A stretch of DNA of 44,211 bases, taken from NCBI GenBank assembly GCA_024401645.1, contig JAKSKR010000023.1, positions 1 to 44,211 on the forward strand, read 5' to 3'. The notes under the pieces are model-generated. The model ran no database searches. It saw only the letters and a list, made by a program, of their open reading frames with translations, and was not told the DNA's origin. Within the stretch, counting starts at the first letter, position 1. The number at the start of each line of letters is the position of its first letter. This document shows, piece after piece, positions 7,685-16,745 of this stretch. This stretch comes from Paludibacteraceae bacterium (GTDB taxonomy: Bacteria > Bacteroidota > Bacteroidia > Bacteroidales > Paludibacteraceae). The translations under genes were made by a program, and so were the position numbers.

Positions 7685-7717
7685 CTTATAAACTATAAAC
7701 TAAAAGCTAAAAACTTA
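7683..7717 (+). repeat. Left block of heptamer repeats flanking the S23-like remnant
   Basis: Five consecutive 7-nt units: AACTTAT, AAACTAT, AAACTAA, AAGCTAA, AAACTTA. They begin at the upxY stop codon and end 5 nt before the truncated four-helix-bundle ORF. The right block has similar units in inverted orientation. Confidence 0.65.
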
Positions 7718-7722
7718 GATTT

Positions 7723-7863
7723 GTGAATCTGTTATTAGATCTGAAAATTTTTGCGTTTGCCGTCAGAATTGTCAATCTTTATCGGTTTCTTGTTGACGAG
7801 ACGAAAGAATTTGTCTTATCAAAACAGTTTTTGCGTAGCGGTACCAGTATTGGCGCAAAATAA
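7723..7863 (+). pseudogene. Truncated four-helix-bundle (23S rRNA IVP / S23-like) ORF
   Basis: Reading from GTG 7723 gives 46 codons up to TAA 7861. The peptide contains FAFAVRIVNLYRFL and KEFVLSKQFLRSGTSIGA, a very recognisable match to the first two helices and conserved turn of four-helix-bundle proteins of the 23S intervening-sequence (PF05635) family. Full-length members are about 115-125 residues; here the frame stops where the conserved Asn-containing turn should continue, so helices 3 and 4 are missing. There is no good ribosome-binding site. Such genes are common in Bacteroidota polysaccharide loci. This copy, framed by inverted heptamer repeats, looks like a deletion remnant of a small mobile or exchangeable unit. 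A short functional protein is less likely. Confidence 0.75.
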
Positions 7864-7865
7864 GT

Positions 7866-7900
7866 AGGTTTTTAGTTTTAGGTTTTTACTTTTCAGTTTA
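7866..7900 (+). repeat. Right block of heptamer repeats flanking the S23-like remnant
   Basis: Five consecutive 7-nt units: AGGTTTT, TAGTTTT, AGGTTTT, TACTTTT, CAGTTTA. Read on the minus strand they resemble the AAACTAN-type units of the left block, so the two blocks could pair imperfectly. The block ends 4 nt before the ugd start codon. Confidence 0.65.
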
Positions 7901-7904
7901 AGAA

Positions 7905-9233
7905 ATGAATATTGCAGTTGCAGGAACCGGTTACGTCGGTCTTTCTATTGCTACATTGTTGGCACAACACAACCATGTAGTTGCTGTTGATATTGTTCCA
8001 GAAAAGGTGGAACTTATTAATAAACGTAAGTCGCCTATTCAGGATGAGTATATAGAGAAATACTTGGCAGAAAAGGTTTTGGACTTAACAGCCACTACCG
8101 ATGGTGCTTCTGCATATAGGGATGCAGACTTTATCGTCATTGCAGCACCTACCAATTACGATTCTCAACGCAATTTCTTTGATACGTCGGCCGTTGAATC
8201 AGTCATCGATTTGGTGTTGAGTGTCAATCCCGATGCCGTCATGGTCATAAAGTCAACCATTCCGGTCGGTTACACCCGTAACCTTTATGTGCGTTATGCT
8301 CAGAGATTTGCATCTGAACCTTCATTAAAAGGTAAGAAATTCAACTTGCTTTTTTCGCCTGAGTTTTTGCGTGAGAGTAAGGCGCTATATGACAATCTTT
8401 ATCCAAGTCGAATCATCGTTGGGTATCCAAAGCTGATTGAAAAGGAAGAATTTGTCGAAGAAAATTCAGCAATTGCCAGCGTGGCCGATGTTCATGCCAT
8501 GGAAAAGGCTGCTCATGTCTTTGCCGAATTGTTACAGAATGGAGCATTGAAGGAAGATATTCCAACAATCTTTATGGGCATGAAGGAAGCCGAAGCCGTT
8601 AAGTTGTTTGCCAACACATACTTGGCCCTTCGTGTCAGCTATTTCAACGAATTAGACACCTATGCCGAAGTGAAGGGACTCGACACGCAAGCCATCATCG
8701 ATGGCGTATGTCTCGATCCGCGCATTGGCAGTCATTATAACAATCCGTCATTTGGTTATGGCGGTTACTGTTTGCCAAAGGACACCAAACAGCTGTTGGC
8801 AAACTATCAAGATGTACCAGAAAACCTTATTGAGGCTATTGTAGAAAGCAACCGCACCCGTAAGGATTTCATTGCCGACCGTGTACTCGACATGGCAGGC
8901 TATTATAGTTACAATCAGCGTGGCGATTACAACCCATCTGCCGAACACCAGTGTACCGTTGGTGTTTACCGTTTGACCATGAAGTCGAACAGCGACAACT
9001 TCCGTCAGTCATCCATTCAGGGTGTGATGAAGCGCATTAAGGCGAAGGGTGCCACTGTCATCATTTACGAACCAACCCTCGAAGACGGTTCAACCTTCTT
9101 TGGCAGCCTTGTCGTCAACGACCTCGAGAAATTCAAGTCGCAATCGCAAGCCATCATAGCCAACCGATACGACGCTTGCCTCGATGATGTGCAGACCAAG
9201 GTTTACACCAGAGATATTTTTAGGAGGGATTGA
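7905..9233 (+). CDS. ugd: UDP-glucose 6-dehydrogenase
   Basis: Oxidises UDP-glucose to UDP-glucuronate with two NAD+, providing an acidic sugar donor for the polysaccharide. The 442-residue protein has the N-terminal Rossmann motif GTGYVGL (8-14), the central [19 protein letters not shown] signature and the catalytic cysteine C289 in [14 protein letters not shown], with close resemblance to E. coli Ugd throughout. Compared with the roughly 388-residue E. coli enzyme it has extra residues in the middle domain and around residue 330 ([19 protein letters not shown]). Its base composition is like the chromosomal housekeeping genes and unlike the AT-rich genes that follow, so it probably belongs to the conserved edge of the locus. 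Confidence 0.94.
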   Translation: MNIAVAGTGYVGLSIATLLAQHNHVVAVDIVPEKVELINKRKSPIQDEYIEKYLAEKVLDLTATTDGASAYRDADFIVIAAPTNYDSQRNFFDTSAVESVIDLVLSVNPDAVMVIKSTIPVGYTRNLYVRYAQRFASEPSLKGKKFNLLFSPEFLRESKALYDNLYPSRIIVGYPKLIEKEEFVEENSAIASVADVHAMEKAAHVFAELLQNGALKEDIPTIFMGMKEAEAVKLFANTYLALRVSYFNELDTYAEVKGLDTQAIIDGVCLDPRIGSHYNNPSFGYGGYCLPKDTKQLLANYQDVPENLIEAIVESNRTRKDFIADRVLDMAGYYSYNQRGDYNPSAEHQCTVGVYRLTMKSNSDNFRQSSIQGVMKRIKAKGATVIIYEPTLEDGSTFFGSLVVNDLEKFKSQSQAIIANRYDACLDDVQTKVYTRDIFRRD

Positions 9234-9260
9234 TAGAAAATCTTTCAAACATTGAAGACG

Positions 9261-10190
9261 ATGCAAGTTAAGAAGCAGGTGTCATTACAAGATTTGTCTT
9301 GGGTCAAATCAAATAATAAATTGCAAGATAAAATCGGAGTTGAAGAATTGTTTTACCCCGAAACAAAAGATGAGTTTCTTAATCTGATAGATGAACTAGC
9401 TCCTAAAGATGATAAGACTAAAGTTCCTTTAATAGGTTTCTCTTCAAATACATTGTTTTTGCCTACTTATCATGTCGATAAAATGATATGTACCAGAAAA
9501 TTTGATAAATGGGAAGTTAGGGACAATGTAGTTGTTTGTGATTGTGGAGTAAACGTATCAAAGCTTGCCAAATATGCAGTTAGTCAAGGGTGGAAAGGTT
9601 TTTATGGCTTGGTAGATTTGCCTGGGACAATTGCTGCTGCTGTATATGGAAATGCTGGATGTTACGATTGTACGGTAAATAATCTTTTGGAATCTTTTGA
9701 ACTGTTGTTGTCTGATGGAACAATCTGTCACAAGACAATAAAGGATTTAGATTTAGAATATCGTTCTACATCCTTAAAGAAAGGAACACTAAAAGGCATT
9801 ATTTTATCTGTAGTTTTAAAGGTTGAGAAAGGAAACGCAGAAGAAGAACAAAAGAAAGCTGATAATATACACGCAGATCGTTTGAAGAATCAGCCAAATG
9901 CTGCCAACAATTTGGGTACAACTTATGTCCTATTGGAGCCAAAATTTTTGGGAAAGATCTTTCTTCGATTAATAGATATTCATACTAAAAAATTTCCAAA
10001 ATTGAATCATAAACAACACGTGGATATTTTCTTTAAACTTTTTGGACAATCAAGGTTTGTACCTTATACGTATGGACTTGGTCGTTTTATGTTTGTTGAT
10101 GAAAAATCTCACGAAATGTTGTCCTCTTATACCAAATTTCTAAAAAAGTTATTTTCTAGCGTAGTTTACGAAATCGAATTTAGAAGTTAA
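9261..10190 (+). CDS. MurB-like FAD-binding protein of the polysaccharide locus
   Basis: A 309-residue flavoprotein related to UDP-N-acetylenolpyruvoylglucosamine reductase. The FAD-binding PCMH-type core is recognisable: GFSSNTLF, then GLVDLPGTIAAAVYGNAGCYD (equivalent to the MurB PGxxGGA...NxGAYG segment) and EYRSTSLKKG (MurB YRxSxF). The region matching the MurB catalytic serine reads NNLGTTYVLLEP, so the serine of GSxFKNP appears to be Thr and the C-terminal part is divergent. It is therefore unlikely to be the housekeeping MurB and may oxidise or reduce a sugar nucleotide or lipid-linked sugar in this pathway. The ATG at 9261 is preferred over an in-frame TTG at 9252. This is the first gene of the AT-rich cassette, 27 nt after ugd. 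Confidence 0.72.
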   Translation: MQVKKQVSLQDLSWVKSNNKLQDKIGVEELFYPETKDEFLNLIDELAPKDDKTKVPLIGFSSNTLFLPTYHVDKMICTRKFDKWEVRDNVVVCDCGVNVSKLAKYAVSQGWKGFYGLVDLPGTIAAAVYGNAGCYDCTVNNLLESFELLLSDGTICHKTIKDLDLEYRSTSLKKGTLKGIILSVVLKVEKGNAEEEQKKADNIHADRLKNQPNAANNLGTTYVLLEPKFLGKIFLRLIDIHTKKFPKLNHKQHVDIFFKLFGQSRFVPYTYGLGRFMFVDEKSHEMLSSYTKFLKKLFSSVVYEIEFRS

Positions 10191-10212
10191 CTATTCTTAA
10201 TAAATAATAGAA

Positions 10213-11757
10213 ATGTCTCAAAATCAGTCTGCATCCGATAACAAACGGTTAGCGAAAAATACTGTTCTATTGTATGTTAGAACTTTTGTAGTTCTGATAA
10301 TAGGACTGTTATCCTCTAGATTGATTCTTAAGACACTTGGTGTTGATGATTATGGAGTTTACAATATAGTAGGTGGATTTGTTGCTCTTTTTTCTGTCAT
10401 CAGCTCAACTTTAGTGGCAACAACTCAACGATTCTTAAATTTTGAGTTAGGAAAACAAGAAAACAGTAGACCGCAAGTTTATTTTAATGCATCACTAGTT
10501 ATTCATTTGGTGTTAGCTGTGGTTCTTTTTTTCCTTTTCGAAACAGTAGGTCTTTATTTCTTAAATACGCACCTTAATATACCTGAAGAAAGGATGGTGG
10601 CGGCTAACTGGGTATTTCAATGCTCTATTTTAGCATTTATTTTTAATATAATTAGCACTCCTTTTACAGCTGTTTTGATTGCTCATGAAAGAATGTCGGC
10701 TTATGCGTATATAACACTTTTTGAAAGCGTTATGCGGTTAATAGTTGTTTATAACTTATTCCTTTCTCCGTTTGATTTCTTAATAACGTATTCAGTTCTG
10801 CTTTTGGTTGTTTCCATTATTGTTGGTGGTACATACATAATTTATTGTAAGAGACTGTTTGTTGAAACGTCGTTTATTCTTGTGAAAGACGAAGATCTAT
10901 ATAGGGGAATTTTCAAGTTCGCAAGTACGAATTTTGTAGGATCTCTTGCGACAATTATGGCCAATCAAGGTTTAGATGTTATACTAAATCTTTTCTTTGG
11001 TATTAGGATTAATGCTGCAAGAGGTATAGCAAATCAGGTTCAAGGTGCAGCCTCTAAATTTGTCAATGACTTTATGACAGCACTGAATCCACAGATAACA
11101 AAGGAATATGCTGCAAATAACCACGAAAAATCCAAAGAACTATGCTTCCGGGGATCAAAATTTGCATTTTTTATGATGTTAATTTTATCATTACCAGTAA
11201 TGATACGTGCTCCTTATATATTAGAACTATGGTTAGATGTTTTTCCTGAATATGCGGTTTCTTTTGTTCGTTTAGGACTTTTATATTCATTGTTGTGTTT
11301 GTTGTCTAATGCTTTGGTAACAGAAATGTTAGCAACTGGAAATCTAACAACAACAACTTTATGGATAGGTGGTACTCGTTTATTAACCTTGCCAATAGCA
11401 TATTTAGTATTTTATTGTACGGGGTGTGAACCTATGTATAGTTATGTAATATTAATATCTATTGAAATTATATCTTTAGCTATCCGATTGATAATACTAG
11501 AGACTATTACAAATATGAAATTTTTCATACCGTTTGTAAAAGAAGTGATAACTAGGGTTTTGTTCGTGTCTATTATCTCAGTCTCATTAATCCTTCAAGT
11601 TAATAATATGATAGAACAGAATTTCATCGGCTTATTGATGTTTGTCTTGATTTCTGTCCTCATAATAGTCATAACTATTTCTTTTATAGGCATGTCTTCT
11701 GTTGAGAAAGATGCAATCTTAAAAATGATAACTCAGAAGATTGGTAAGAGTTCATAG
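10213..11757 (+). CDS. Wzx-type oligosaccharide repeat-unit flippase
   Basis: A 514-residue polytopic inner-membrane protein of the polysaccharide-transport (MOP/Wzx) family, predicted to flip undecaprenyl-linked repeat units to the periplasm. The N-terminal half has the family pattern KNTVLLYVRTF followed by SRLILKTLGVDDYGVYNIVGG, and about 12-14 membrane segments can be placed along the chain. Together with the EpsG-like polymerase at 18237 it makes the locus Wzx/Wzy-dependent. It is AT-rich like its neighbours and starts 22 nt after the MurB-like gene. Transported structure unknown. Confidence 0.88.
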   Translation: MSQNQSASDNKRLAKNTVLLYVRTFVVLIIGLLSSRLILKTLGVDDYGVYNIVGGFVALFSVISSTLVATTQRFLNFELGKQENSRPQVYFNASLVIHLVLAVVLFFLFETVGLYFLNTHLNIPEERMVAANWVFQCSILAFIFNIISTPFTAVLIAHERMSAYAYITLFESVMRLIVVYNLFLSPFDFLITYSVLLLVVSIIVGGTYIIYCKRLFVETSFILVKDEDLYRGIFKFASTNFVGSLATIMANQGLDVILNLFFGIRINAARGIANQVQGAASKFVNDFMTALNPQITKEYAANNHEKSKELCFRGSKFAFFMMLILSLPVMIRAPYILELWLDVFPEYAVSFVRLGLLYSLLCLLSNALVTEMLATGNLTTTTLWIGGTRLLTLPIAYLVFYCTGCEPMYSYVILISIEIISLAIRLIILETITNMKFFIPFVKEVITRVLFVSIISVSLILQVNNMIEQNFIGLLMFVLISVLIIVITISFIGMSSVEKDAILKMITQKIGKSS

Positions 11758-11773
11758 TTGATTTTTTGTCAAA

Positions 11774-12958
11774 ATGAAAATCTCAATATTAACATTCAGT
11801 CATAATATTAATTTCGGAGCTACCTTACAATGTTATGCCTTGTCAAAGGTGTTAATGGATAAGGGTCACGATGTTTCAATCTTGTATATACCACTGCACG
11901 GTTATGGTGCTAATGAGGTGAAATTGTCCATCGTGACAAGAATTGTAAATAAAGTTAAGCGTGGATGTTTAAAGATTGCTCGACTTGTTAGTTCTCCTGA
12001 AAATGAGCGTTATACTCGTACTAAAGCTGAACAAGAAGCCGATATTAGGGTGCTCGATAAGGTCCAAAAACTAAACGACGAGTTTTACGAAAATTATATG
12101 CCTACAACTGTTGGACCTTTTTATACTGAAGCTGAACTTACAGATCAAGCCACAGGTCTAGACTATTACATTGTTGGAAGTGACCAAGTTTGGAATCCTA
12201 TTATTACAGGGGATCAGGCTCCGTTGTATTTCTTCTCATTCTTGAAAGACGAACCAAGAATGTCTTATGCGGCAAGTACTTGCAAAGTTGAGAATTGGAA
12301 TTTGCCAAATGAAGAAACGGATAGAATAAAGTCTTTACTAGATAAGTTCAATTCTATTAGTGTAAGGGAAGAAGAGGGGCAGAAACTATTAAAGCAAGTC
12401 TTGGACAAAGACTCAAAGTTGGTCTTAGATCCAACTTTGTTGCTCAATGCTTCCTTGTACGAGAAATTGGCATTAAATAGTACGCTTGATGCTGCTAATC
12501 AACTATATTCGTTTAAGTTCATCATAAATGATAAGTGGCTTGAAACCATCAAATATGTTGCGAATGAACTAGAATTGAGTCCTAGGTTTGATGGAGAACG
12601 TATGCCATTAAAGGGAGTTGATTATAATCCAGTTATAAAAGTCGAAGATTGGTTGAAGCTTATTCAAAGCTCCGAATTTGTATTTACGGATTCTTTTCAT
12701 GGTACCGTATTCTGCATAATTTTTAGAAAACAATTCTGTGTTACTCCTAGTTACAAGGGAGGAGAAGATCGTATGATTCAGTTGTTGAAAATATGTGGTT
12801 TGGAAAACCGATATTGTAAGACAACTAGCGAAGTTAAAAGTAAAATACAGGAACTCCGCGTAAAAATTGATTACGATAAGGTTTATGAAAAACTCAACTT
12901 AGAAAGGAAAAAATCATTAGACTATTTGTTCTCAGAAATTGACAGAGTAAATGAGTAA
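11774..12958 (+). CDS. Polysaccharide pyruvyl transferase family protein
   Basis: A 394-residue protein of the PF04230 family, whose characterised members attach pyruvate ketals to sugars; others in the family act as glycosyltransferases. Supporting motifs are the N-terminal FSHNINFGATLQCYAL, VGSDQVWNP in the middle and TDSFHGTVFCIIF near the C-terminus, a classic order for the family. It would act in the cytoplasm on the lipid-linked repeat unit. It begins 16 nt after the flippase gene and overlaps the next gene by 8 nt, implying translational coupling. Pyruvylation of this polysaccharide is inferred from family membership only. Confidence 0.85.
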   Translation: MKISILTFSHNINFGATLQCYALSKVLMDKGHDVSILYIPLHGYGANEVKLSIVTRIVNKVKRGCLKIARLVSSPENERYTRTKAEQEADIRVLDKVQKLNDEFYENYMPTTVGPFYTEAELTDQATGLDYYIVGSDQVWNPIITGDQAPLYFFSFLKDEPRMSYAASTCKVENWNLPNEETDRIKSLLDKFNSISVREEEGQKLLKQVLDKDSKLVLDPTLLLNASLYEKLALNSTLDAANQLYSFKFIINDKWLETIKYVANELELSPRFDGERMPLKGVDYNPVIKVEDWLKLIQSSEFVFTDSFHGTVFCIIFRKQFCVTPSYKGGEDRMIQLLKICGLENRYCKTTSEVKSKIQELRVKIDYDKVYEKLNLERKKSLDYLFSEIDRVNE

Positions 12959-13913
12959 TCATAACGAAATATTTTATTTTAATCAGGATGTTAATTATGA
13001 CCTTAAGTATAGAATTAAGGTTATTGTTGATTTTGTTCTACGTTATTTATATAAACTGATTTTGTTTTTCTGCCGGGGACAAAAGGAAAAGTTTGATACT
13101 AAGTATAATTTTACCATTTGTGCAATTTTCAAAGATGAAGCAAACTATATAAAAGAATGGATTTTGTATCACCAAATGATTGGTGTTGAACATTTCTATT
13201 TGTATAACAATTTTTCATCTGACCAATATGAGTCTGTTCTAAAGCCTTTCGTCGAAAGTGGTATGGTAACCCTAACGGAATGGCCTATTCCACAAGGACA
13301 AATTCCTAGTTATAAGCATTGGTACGAAAACTTTAGAAAAGAAACTAAGTGGAATTGCTTTTTAGATCTTGATGAATATATTTGTCCTTTATACGGTGAC
13401 AATGTATATGATTGGGTTAAGAAATATGAAGATTATCCAACTGTTAAGTTATATTGGCGTATGTTTGGTACATCTGGTAAGATGCAGCATGATGATGGCA
13501 AATTAGTAACTGAACAGTATGTGGTAAGTTGGGACAAATATTACGACGAAGGAAAGATTTTTTATAACACGTCATATAAAATTGATTTGTTTGAATTGGG
13601 TATGATGCATAATATTAAAAGTCCTGTAACCTTCTTGGGAAAGAAGGTTGAAATTCCACCGATAAACGAATTTAAAAACTTTATTACTAAATATAATATT
13701 AATAAAGTAAAGAAGGATTTTACAATACAGGTAAACCATTATTGGAGCAAAGCATTAAATTGCTATTTTAATCAACAACGCAGAGGTGATGCTGTATTTA
13801 AGGAGTCACCACGCTCAATGGAATATTTCTATTGGCATGAATCTAAAAATCGTGGTACTGATTATAGTATTTACCGTTTTCTTATTAAGCTAAAGAGTTT
13901 GTATGAACAGTAA
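12951..13913 (+). CDS. Glycosyltransferase, GT92 / GT2-like (DUF23-type)
   Basis: A 320-residue protein with a GT-A-like domain: FTICAIFKDEANYIKEWILYH (about 54-74), an LYNN segment, and the metal-binding CFLDLDEY motif with D139, D141 and E142. This arrangement matches glycosyltransferase family 92 and related bacterial GT2-like proteins. It probably adds one sugar to the repeat unit at the cytoplasmic face; donor and acceptor are unknown. A hydrophobic stretch at about 20-42 may anchor it to the membrane. It overlaps the preceding gene by 8 nt and the following by 11 nt. Confidence 0.82.
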   Translation: MSNHNEIFYFNQDVNYDLKYRIKVIVDFVLRYLYKLILFFCRGQKEKFDTKYNFTICAIFKDEANYIKEWILYHQMIGVEHFYLYNNFSSDQYESVLKPFVESGMVTLTEWPIPQGQIPSYKHWYENFRKETKWNCFLDLDEYICPLYGDNVYDWVKKYEDYPTVKLYWRMFGTSGKMQHDDGKLVTEQYVVSWDKYYDEGKIFYNTSYKIDLFELGMMHNIKSPVTFLGKKVEIPPINEFKNFITKYNINKVKKDFTIQVNHYWSKALNCYFNQQRRGDAVFKESPRSMEYFYWHESKNRGTDYSIYRFLIKLKSLYEQ

Positions 13914-14901
13914 ACTTCTTGAGTTAACTTATTTAAGATGCTTTGCTACATTATCTTTGGTGATATGGCATTGTTTCTTTTGTCCTATGGCAGTTTGGGG
14001 GATTATTAAGGATATTCCTCCTATTGCTGTTAATTTGTTAAAAATAGCATACCATATCATCCCTGATGCTAATATGCCTCTTTTTACTTTTTTAAGCGGT
14101 TACTTGTTTTTTTATTTGTATCATAGTGCGGGGAAGTATAGAGAGTTAATACCTTTTTTTAAAAATAAGGTAAAAAGGTTGTTGATACCTTTTTTTGTTC
14201 TTGGCTTATTGATAATTCTAACTTCTTATAATTCTCATATTGATAGAATTATATGGGGTGAAGGTAGTCATATGTGGTATTGCGCTATGTTGTTTTGGTG
14301 CTTTATCATTTCATATGTAGGGGTTAAATTAAATAACTTGGTTTATTGGGTCGCAGTATTTTGTCTTAGTGCATACTTGGTTCTGCGTTATCCAAATTTC
14401 TGGTTCTTACCTTTTAAACTGCCTTTGGGCTTGGATAATGCTTTGTACTATGTTGTATATTTTTTAATGGGAGGATGTTTTTTTAGTAAAAGTGATGTGT
14501 TGGATAAATTATTATTTGGTAGAGTTAAATATATATTTCTAACTTATTTTTTATTTGTTTGCGTATTTCATCTCAAAATCCCTTATTTATCATTTTTTTC
14601 TGGAAGGCTTATAGCTTTTTCATACATAGTTTTTGTTTATTATGTGCTTAAGTCTCTCGTAAAAGGAAATGTATTAAAGGATTCATCATTGGTGAATAAC
14701 TTTTCCAAATACAGTTTTGGCATATATGTTTTTCATCATTGGATAGCTTGGAATATTTGCTGGTATCCTCCAATATCTTCTTTTTTGCAGGAACATTATT
14801 TGTTGTTTCCTACAATATTGACTTTAGTGGTTCTTCCTTTATCATATTTTTTGACTAAAGTGTCTTTAAAGACAAAAATTGGAAACTTCTTATTAGCATA
14901 A
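13903..14901 (+). CDS. Membrane acyltransferase (Acyl_transf_3 / OatA-like)
   Basis: A 332-residue polytopic membrane protein of the acyltransferase-3 family, which transfers acetyl or other acyl groups to sugars. The N-terminus has the family motif LTYLRCFATLSLVIWH with a likely catalytic histidine (H23), then NMPLFTFLSGYLFFYLY and an RLLIPFFV segment, with about nine or ten membrane helices. It probably O-acetylates the polysaccharide. The start overlaps the end of the GT92-like gene by 11 nt, and its stop is 6 nt from the epimerase gene. A second unrelated-looking member lies at 22581. Confidence 0.85.
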   Translation: MNSKLLELTYLRCFATLSLVIWHCFFCPMAVWGIIKDIPPIAVNLLKIAYHIIPDANMPLFTFLSGYLFFYLYHSAGKYRELIPFFKNKVKRLLIPFFVLGLLIILTSYNSHIDRIIWGEGSHMWYCAMLFWCFIISYVGVKLNNLVYWVAVFCLSAYLVLRYPNFWFLPFKLPLGLDNALYYVVYFLMGGCFFSKSDVLDKLLFGRVKYIFLTYFLFVCVFHLKIPYLSFFSGRLIAFSYIVFVYYVLKSLVKGNVLKDSSLVNNFSKYSFGIYVFHHWIAWNICWYPPISSFLQEHYLLFPTILTLVVLPLSYFLTKVSLKTKIGNFLLA

Positions 14902-14907
14902 TTTGGT

Positions 14908-15840
14908 ATGAAGAGATTATTGTTAATTGGAGGTGCGGGATTCATTGGCTCAAATTTGGTGAAAGCACTTCTTAAAAAGGGGATTTTTAGTATTCATCTT
15001 TTAGAACCCACATTTGCTAATGTTAGTAGGGTAGAAGGGCTTAATATTAATATTCATAGAGGATTGTTATCTGATGTCGATAAAGTCCAGTCTATTCTAT
15101 TAAACAATAAAATTGACATAGTCATTCATTTGGTGTCAACTCTTATACCTGGAAGTTCAGGCGATGACTTTGAAAATGAATTTATTAATATAACTTTCCC
15201 TTCGTTAAGATTGATGGACTTCTGTGCTGAGAATAAGATTAAATTTGTCTATTTCTCATCAGGAGGAACAATTTATGGTAATAGAAAAACTAATATTCCA
15301 ATTAAAGAAAATTCAGAAATCGCGCCGATATCATATTATGGCTGGTCTAAGCAGATGATGGAAAATTCCATTCTTTTCAAGAATAGGACAAAAAATCTCG
15401 AGTATTTGATTCTTCGCCCTTCAAATCCTTATGGCCATGGACAAAATATTCACGGTAAACAGGGGTTGGTGGCTGTTGCAATTGGCAAAATATTATCAGG
15501 ACAAGAAATAGAGGTTTGGGGCGATGGATCTTCGGTAAGAGATTATATTTACATTGATGATTTGTCGAAGGCGATAGTCTGTTTGCTGATGCTAGACAAT
15601 GTTTATAATAAAACAATAAATATTGGAAGTGGTGTTGGGTATAGTGTTACTGACATAATAAATGCTTTAGACGAGGTATCAGAAGAAAAGGTGAGTGTTG
15701 AATATTTGCCATCAAGAAGTGTTGATGTTTCTGCTGTGGTTCTCGATATTTCCCTACTTAAAGAACTTATTGATTTCCAACCAGTATCGTTGAAGGAAGG
15801 TATCTCAAGATTTTATCAGGAAGAACGTAATGGGAAATAA
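14908..15840 (+). CDS. NAD-dependent nucleotide-sugar epimerase/dehydratase
   Basis: A 310-residue extended short-chain dehydrogenase/reductase. The NAD-binding GGAGFIG motif is at 8-14, the serine motif FSSGGTIYG at about 116-124, and the catalytic pair Y144-x3-K148 in YYGWSK. RPSNPYGHGQ and RDYIYIDD further along are typical of UDP-hexose 4-epimerase-like enzymes. It probably converts a UDP- or GDP-sugar precursor for this polysaccharide, but the sequence alone does not settle whether it is an epimerase, dehydratase or reductase. It is coupled to the next gene by an 11-nt overlap. Confidence 0.87.
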   Translation: MKRLLLIGGAGFIGSNLVKALLKKGIFSIHLLEPTFANVSRVEGLNINIHRGLLSDVDKVQSILLNNKIDIVIHLVSTLIPGSSGDDFENEFINITFPSLRLMDFCAENKIKFVYFSSGGTIYGNRKTNIPIKENSEIAPISYYGWSKQMMENSILFKNRTKNLEYLILRPSNPYGHGQNIHGKQGLVAVAIGKILSGQEIEVWGDGSSVRDYIYIDDLSKAIVCLLMLDNVYNKTINIGSGVGYSVTDIINALDEVSEEKVSVEYLPSRSVDVSAVVLDISLLKELIDFQPVSLKEGISRFYQEERNGK

Positions 15841-16744
15841 AGTGTTACTATCCATTTGTATACCTACAAATGGTGTTGTGGAGTGGGTCGTTCCTGTCAT
15901 TAAAAGTATCTATAGTCAGAATGTTGATTGCACTCTCTTTGAGGTAGTAGTTGCTGACAATGGGAAAAGTAATGATTTAGGCGATATTATATCTCAGTTT
16001 CAATACGAAAATCTTCACTATTACAAGACGACTGCGCTAGGTTTCACTAATCAGATTGAGTGTTTCAGAAAGGCTAATGGCACATTTAGAAAAATGCTAA
16101 ATCATCGTTCTTGTTTATTGCCAAATGCGTTGAATAAAATGATAGAGGTGGTAAACAAGTATAAAGAGCATAAGCCAATCTTATACTTTGCTGAAGGTAA
16201 TTCTCATGGTGATACATTCGTAGAATGTAGTAGTACCGAACAGTTTTTGAAGTCTTTGAGCTATTATGCTAGTTGGAGTGCAGGAGTCGGGGTTTGGGAC
16301 TCAGATCTTGAAAAGATAGACACGTCAAAAGCTGATAAAATGTTCCCACATATGATATATATGTTTGATGAAAACTTAAATGATAAATATGTGATTTGGA
16401 ACGAACCTTATGAGCAGATGGCTGATGATTCTGGAAAGGGAGGTTATGACCTTTTCAAGACATTTGCTGTTGGATTTCTCGATATTATTAATGGTTTGAA
16501 AAATAGAAATTCTATTTCCGAAGAAACTTTTCTTTTGGTAAAAAATGAATTGTACTATTTTTTAAGAGAATGGTATTTGAAGGAGGTGCTTCTTCCGACA
16601 AATCATACTTTTATTCTCCAGAATATTGAGGAAAGCATGACTGTATATTATTCAAAGGCTGAATATTACAAGATGGTGACATGGTCTATTGGGGTTTATC
16701 CATATCATCGTTTGCGATTATTAGTAAAACGTTTTTTGAAATAA
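15830..16744 (+). CDS. Glycosyltransferase family 2-like protein with atypical metal-binding region
   Basis: A 304-residue protein with a GT2-type start (LLSICIPTNGVVEWVVPVIKSIYSQ, then FEVVVADNGKSNDL), so a GT-A fold is likely. The usual DxD motif is not obvious: the expected position reads FRKMLNHRSCLLPNAL, with NHRS where D-x-D normally sits. It may be a metal-independent or very divergent transferase, or use a different residue set. The C-terminal half has no recognisable motif. It overlaps the epimerase gene by 11 nt and is followed after 1 nt by an acetyltransferase gene, so it is clearly part of the operon. Confidence 0.75.
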   Translation: MGNKVLLSICIPTNGVVEWVVPVIKSIYSQNVDCTLFEVVVADNGKSNDLGDIISQFQYENLHYYKTTALGFTNQIECFRKANGTFRKMLNHRSCLLPNALNKMIEVVNKYKEHKPILYFAEGNSHGDTFVECSSTEQFLKSLSYYASWSAGVGVWDSDLEKIDTSKADKMFPHMIYMFDENLNDKYVIWNEPYEQMADDSGKGGYDLFKTFAVGFLDIINGLKNRNSISEETFLLVKNELYYFLREWYLKEVLLPTNHTFILQNIEESMTVYYSKAEYYKMVTWSIGVYPYHRLRLLVKRFLK

Positions 16745-16745
16745 T

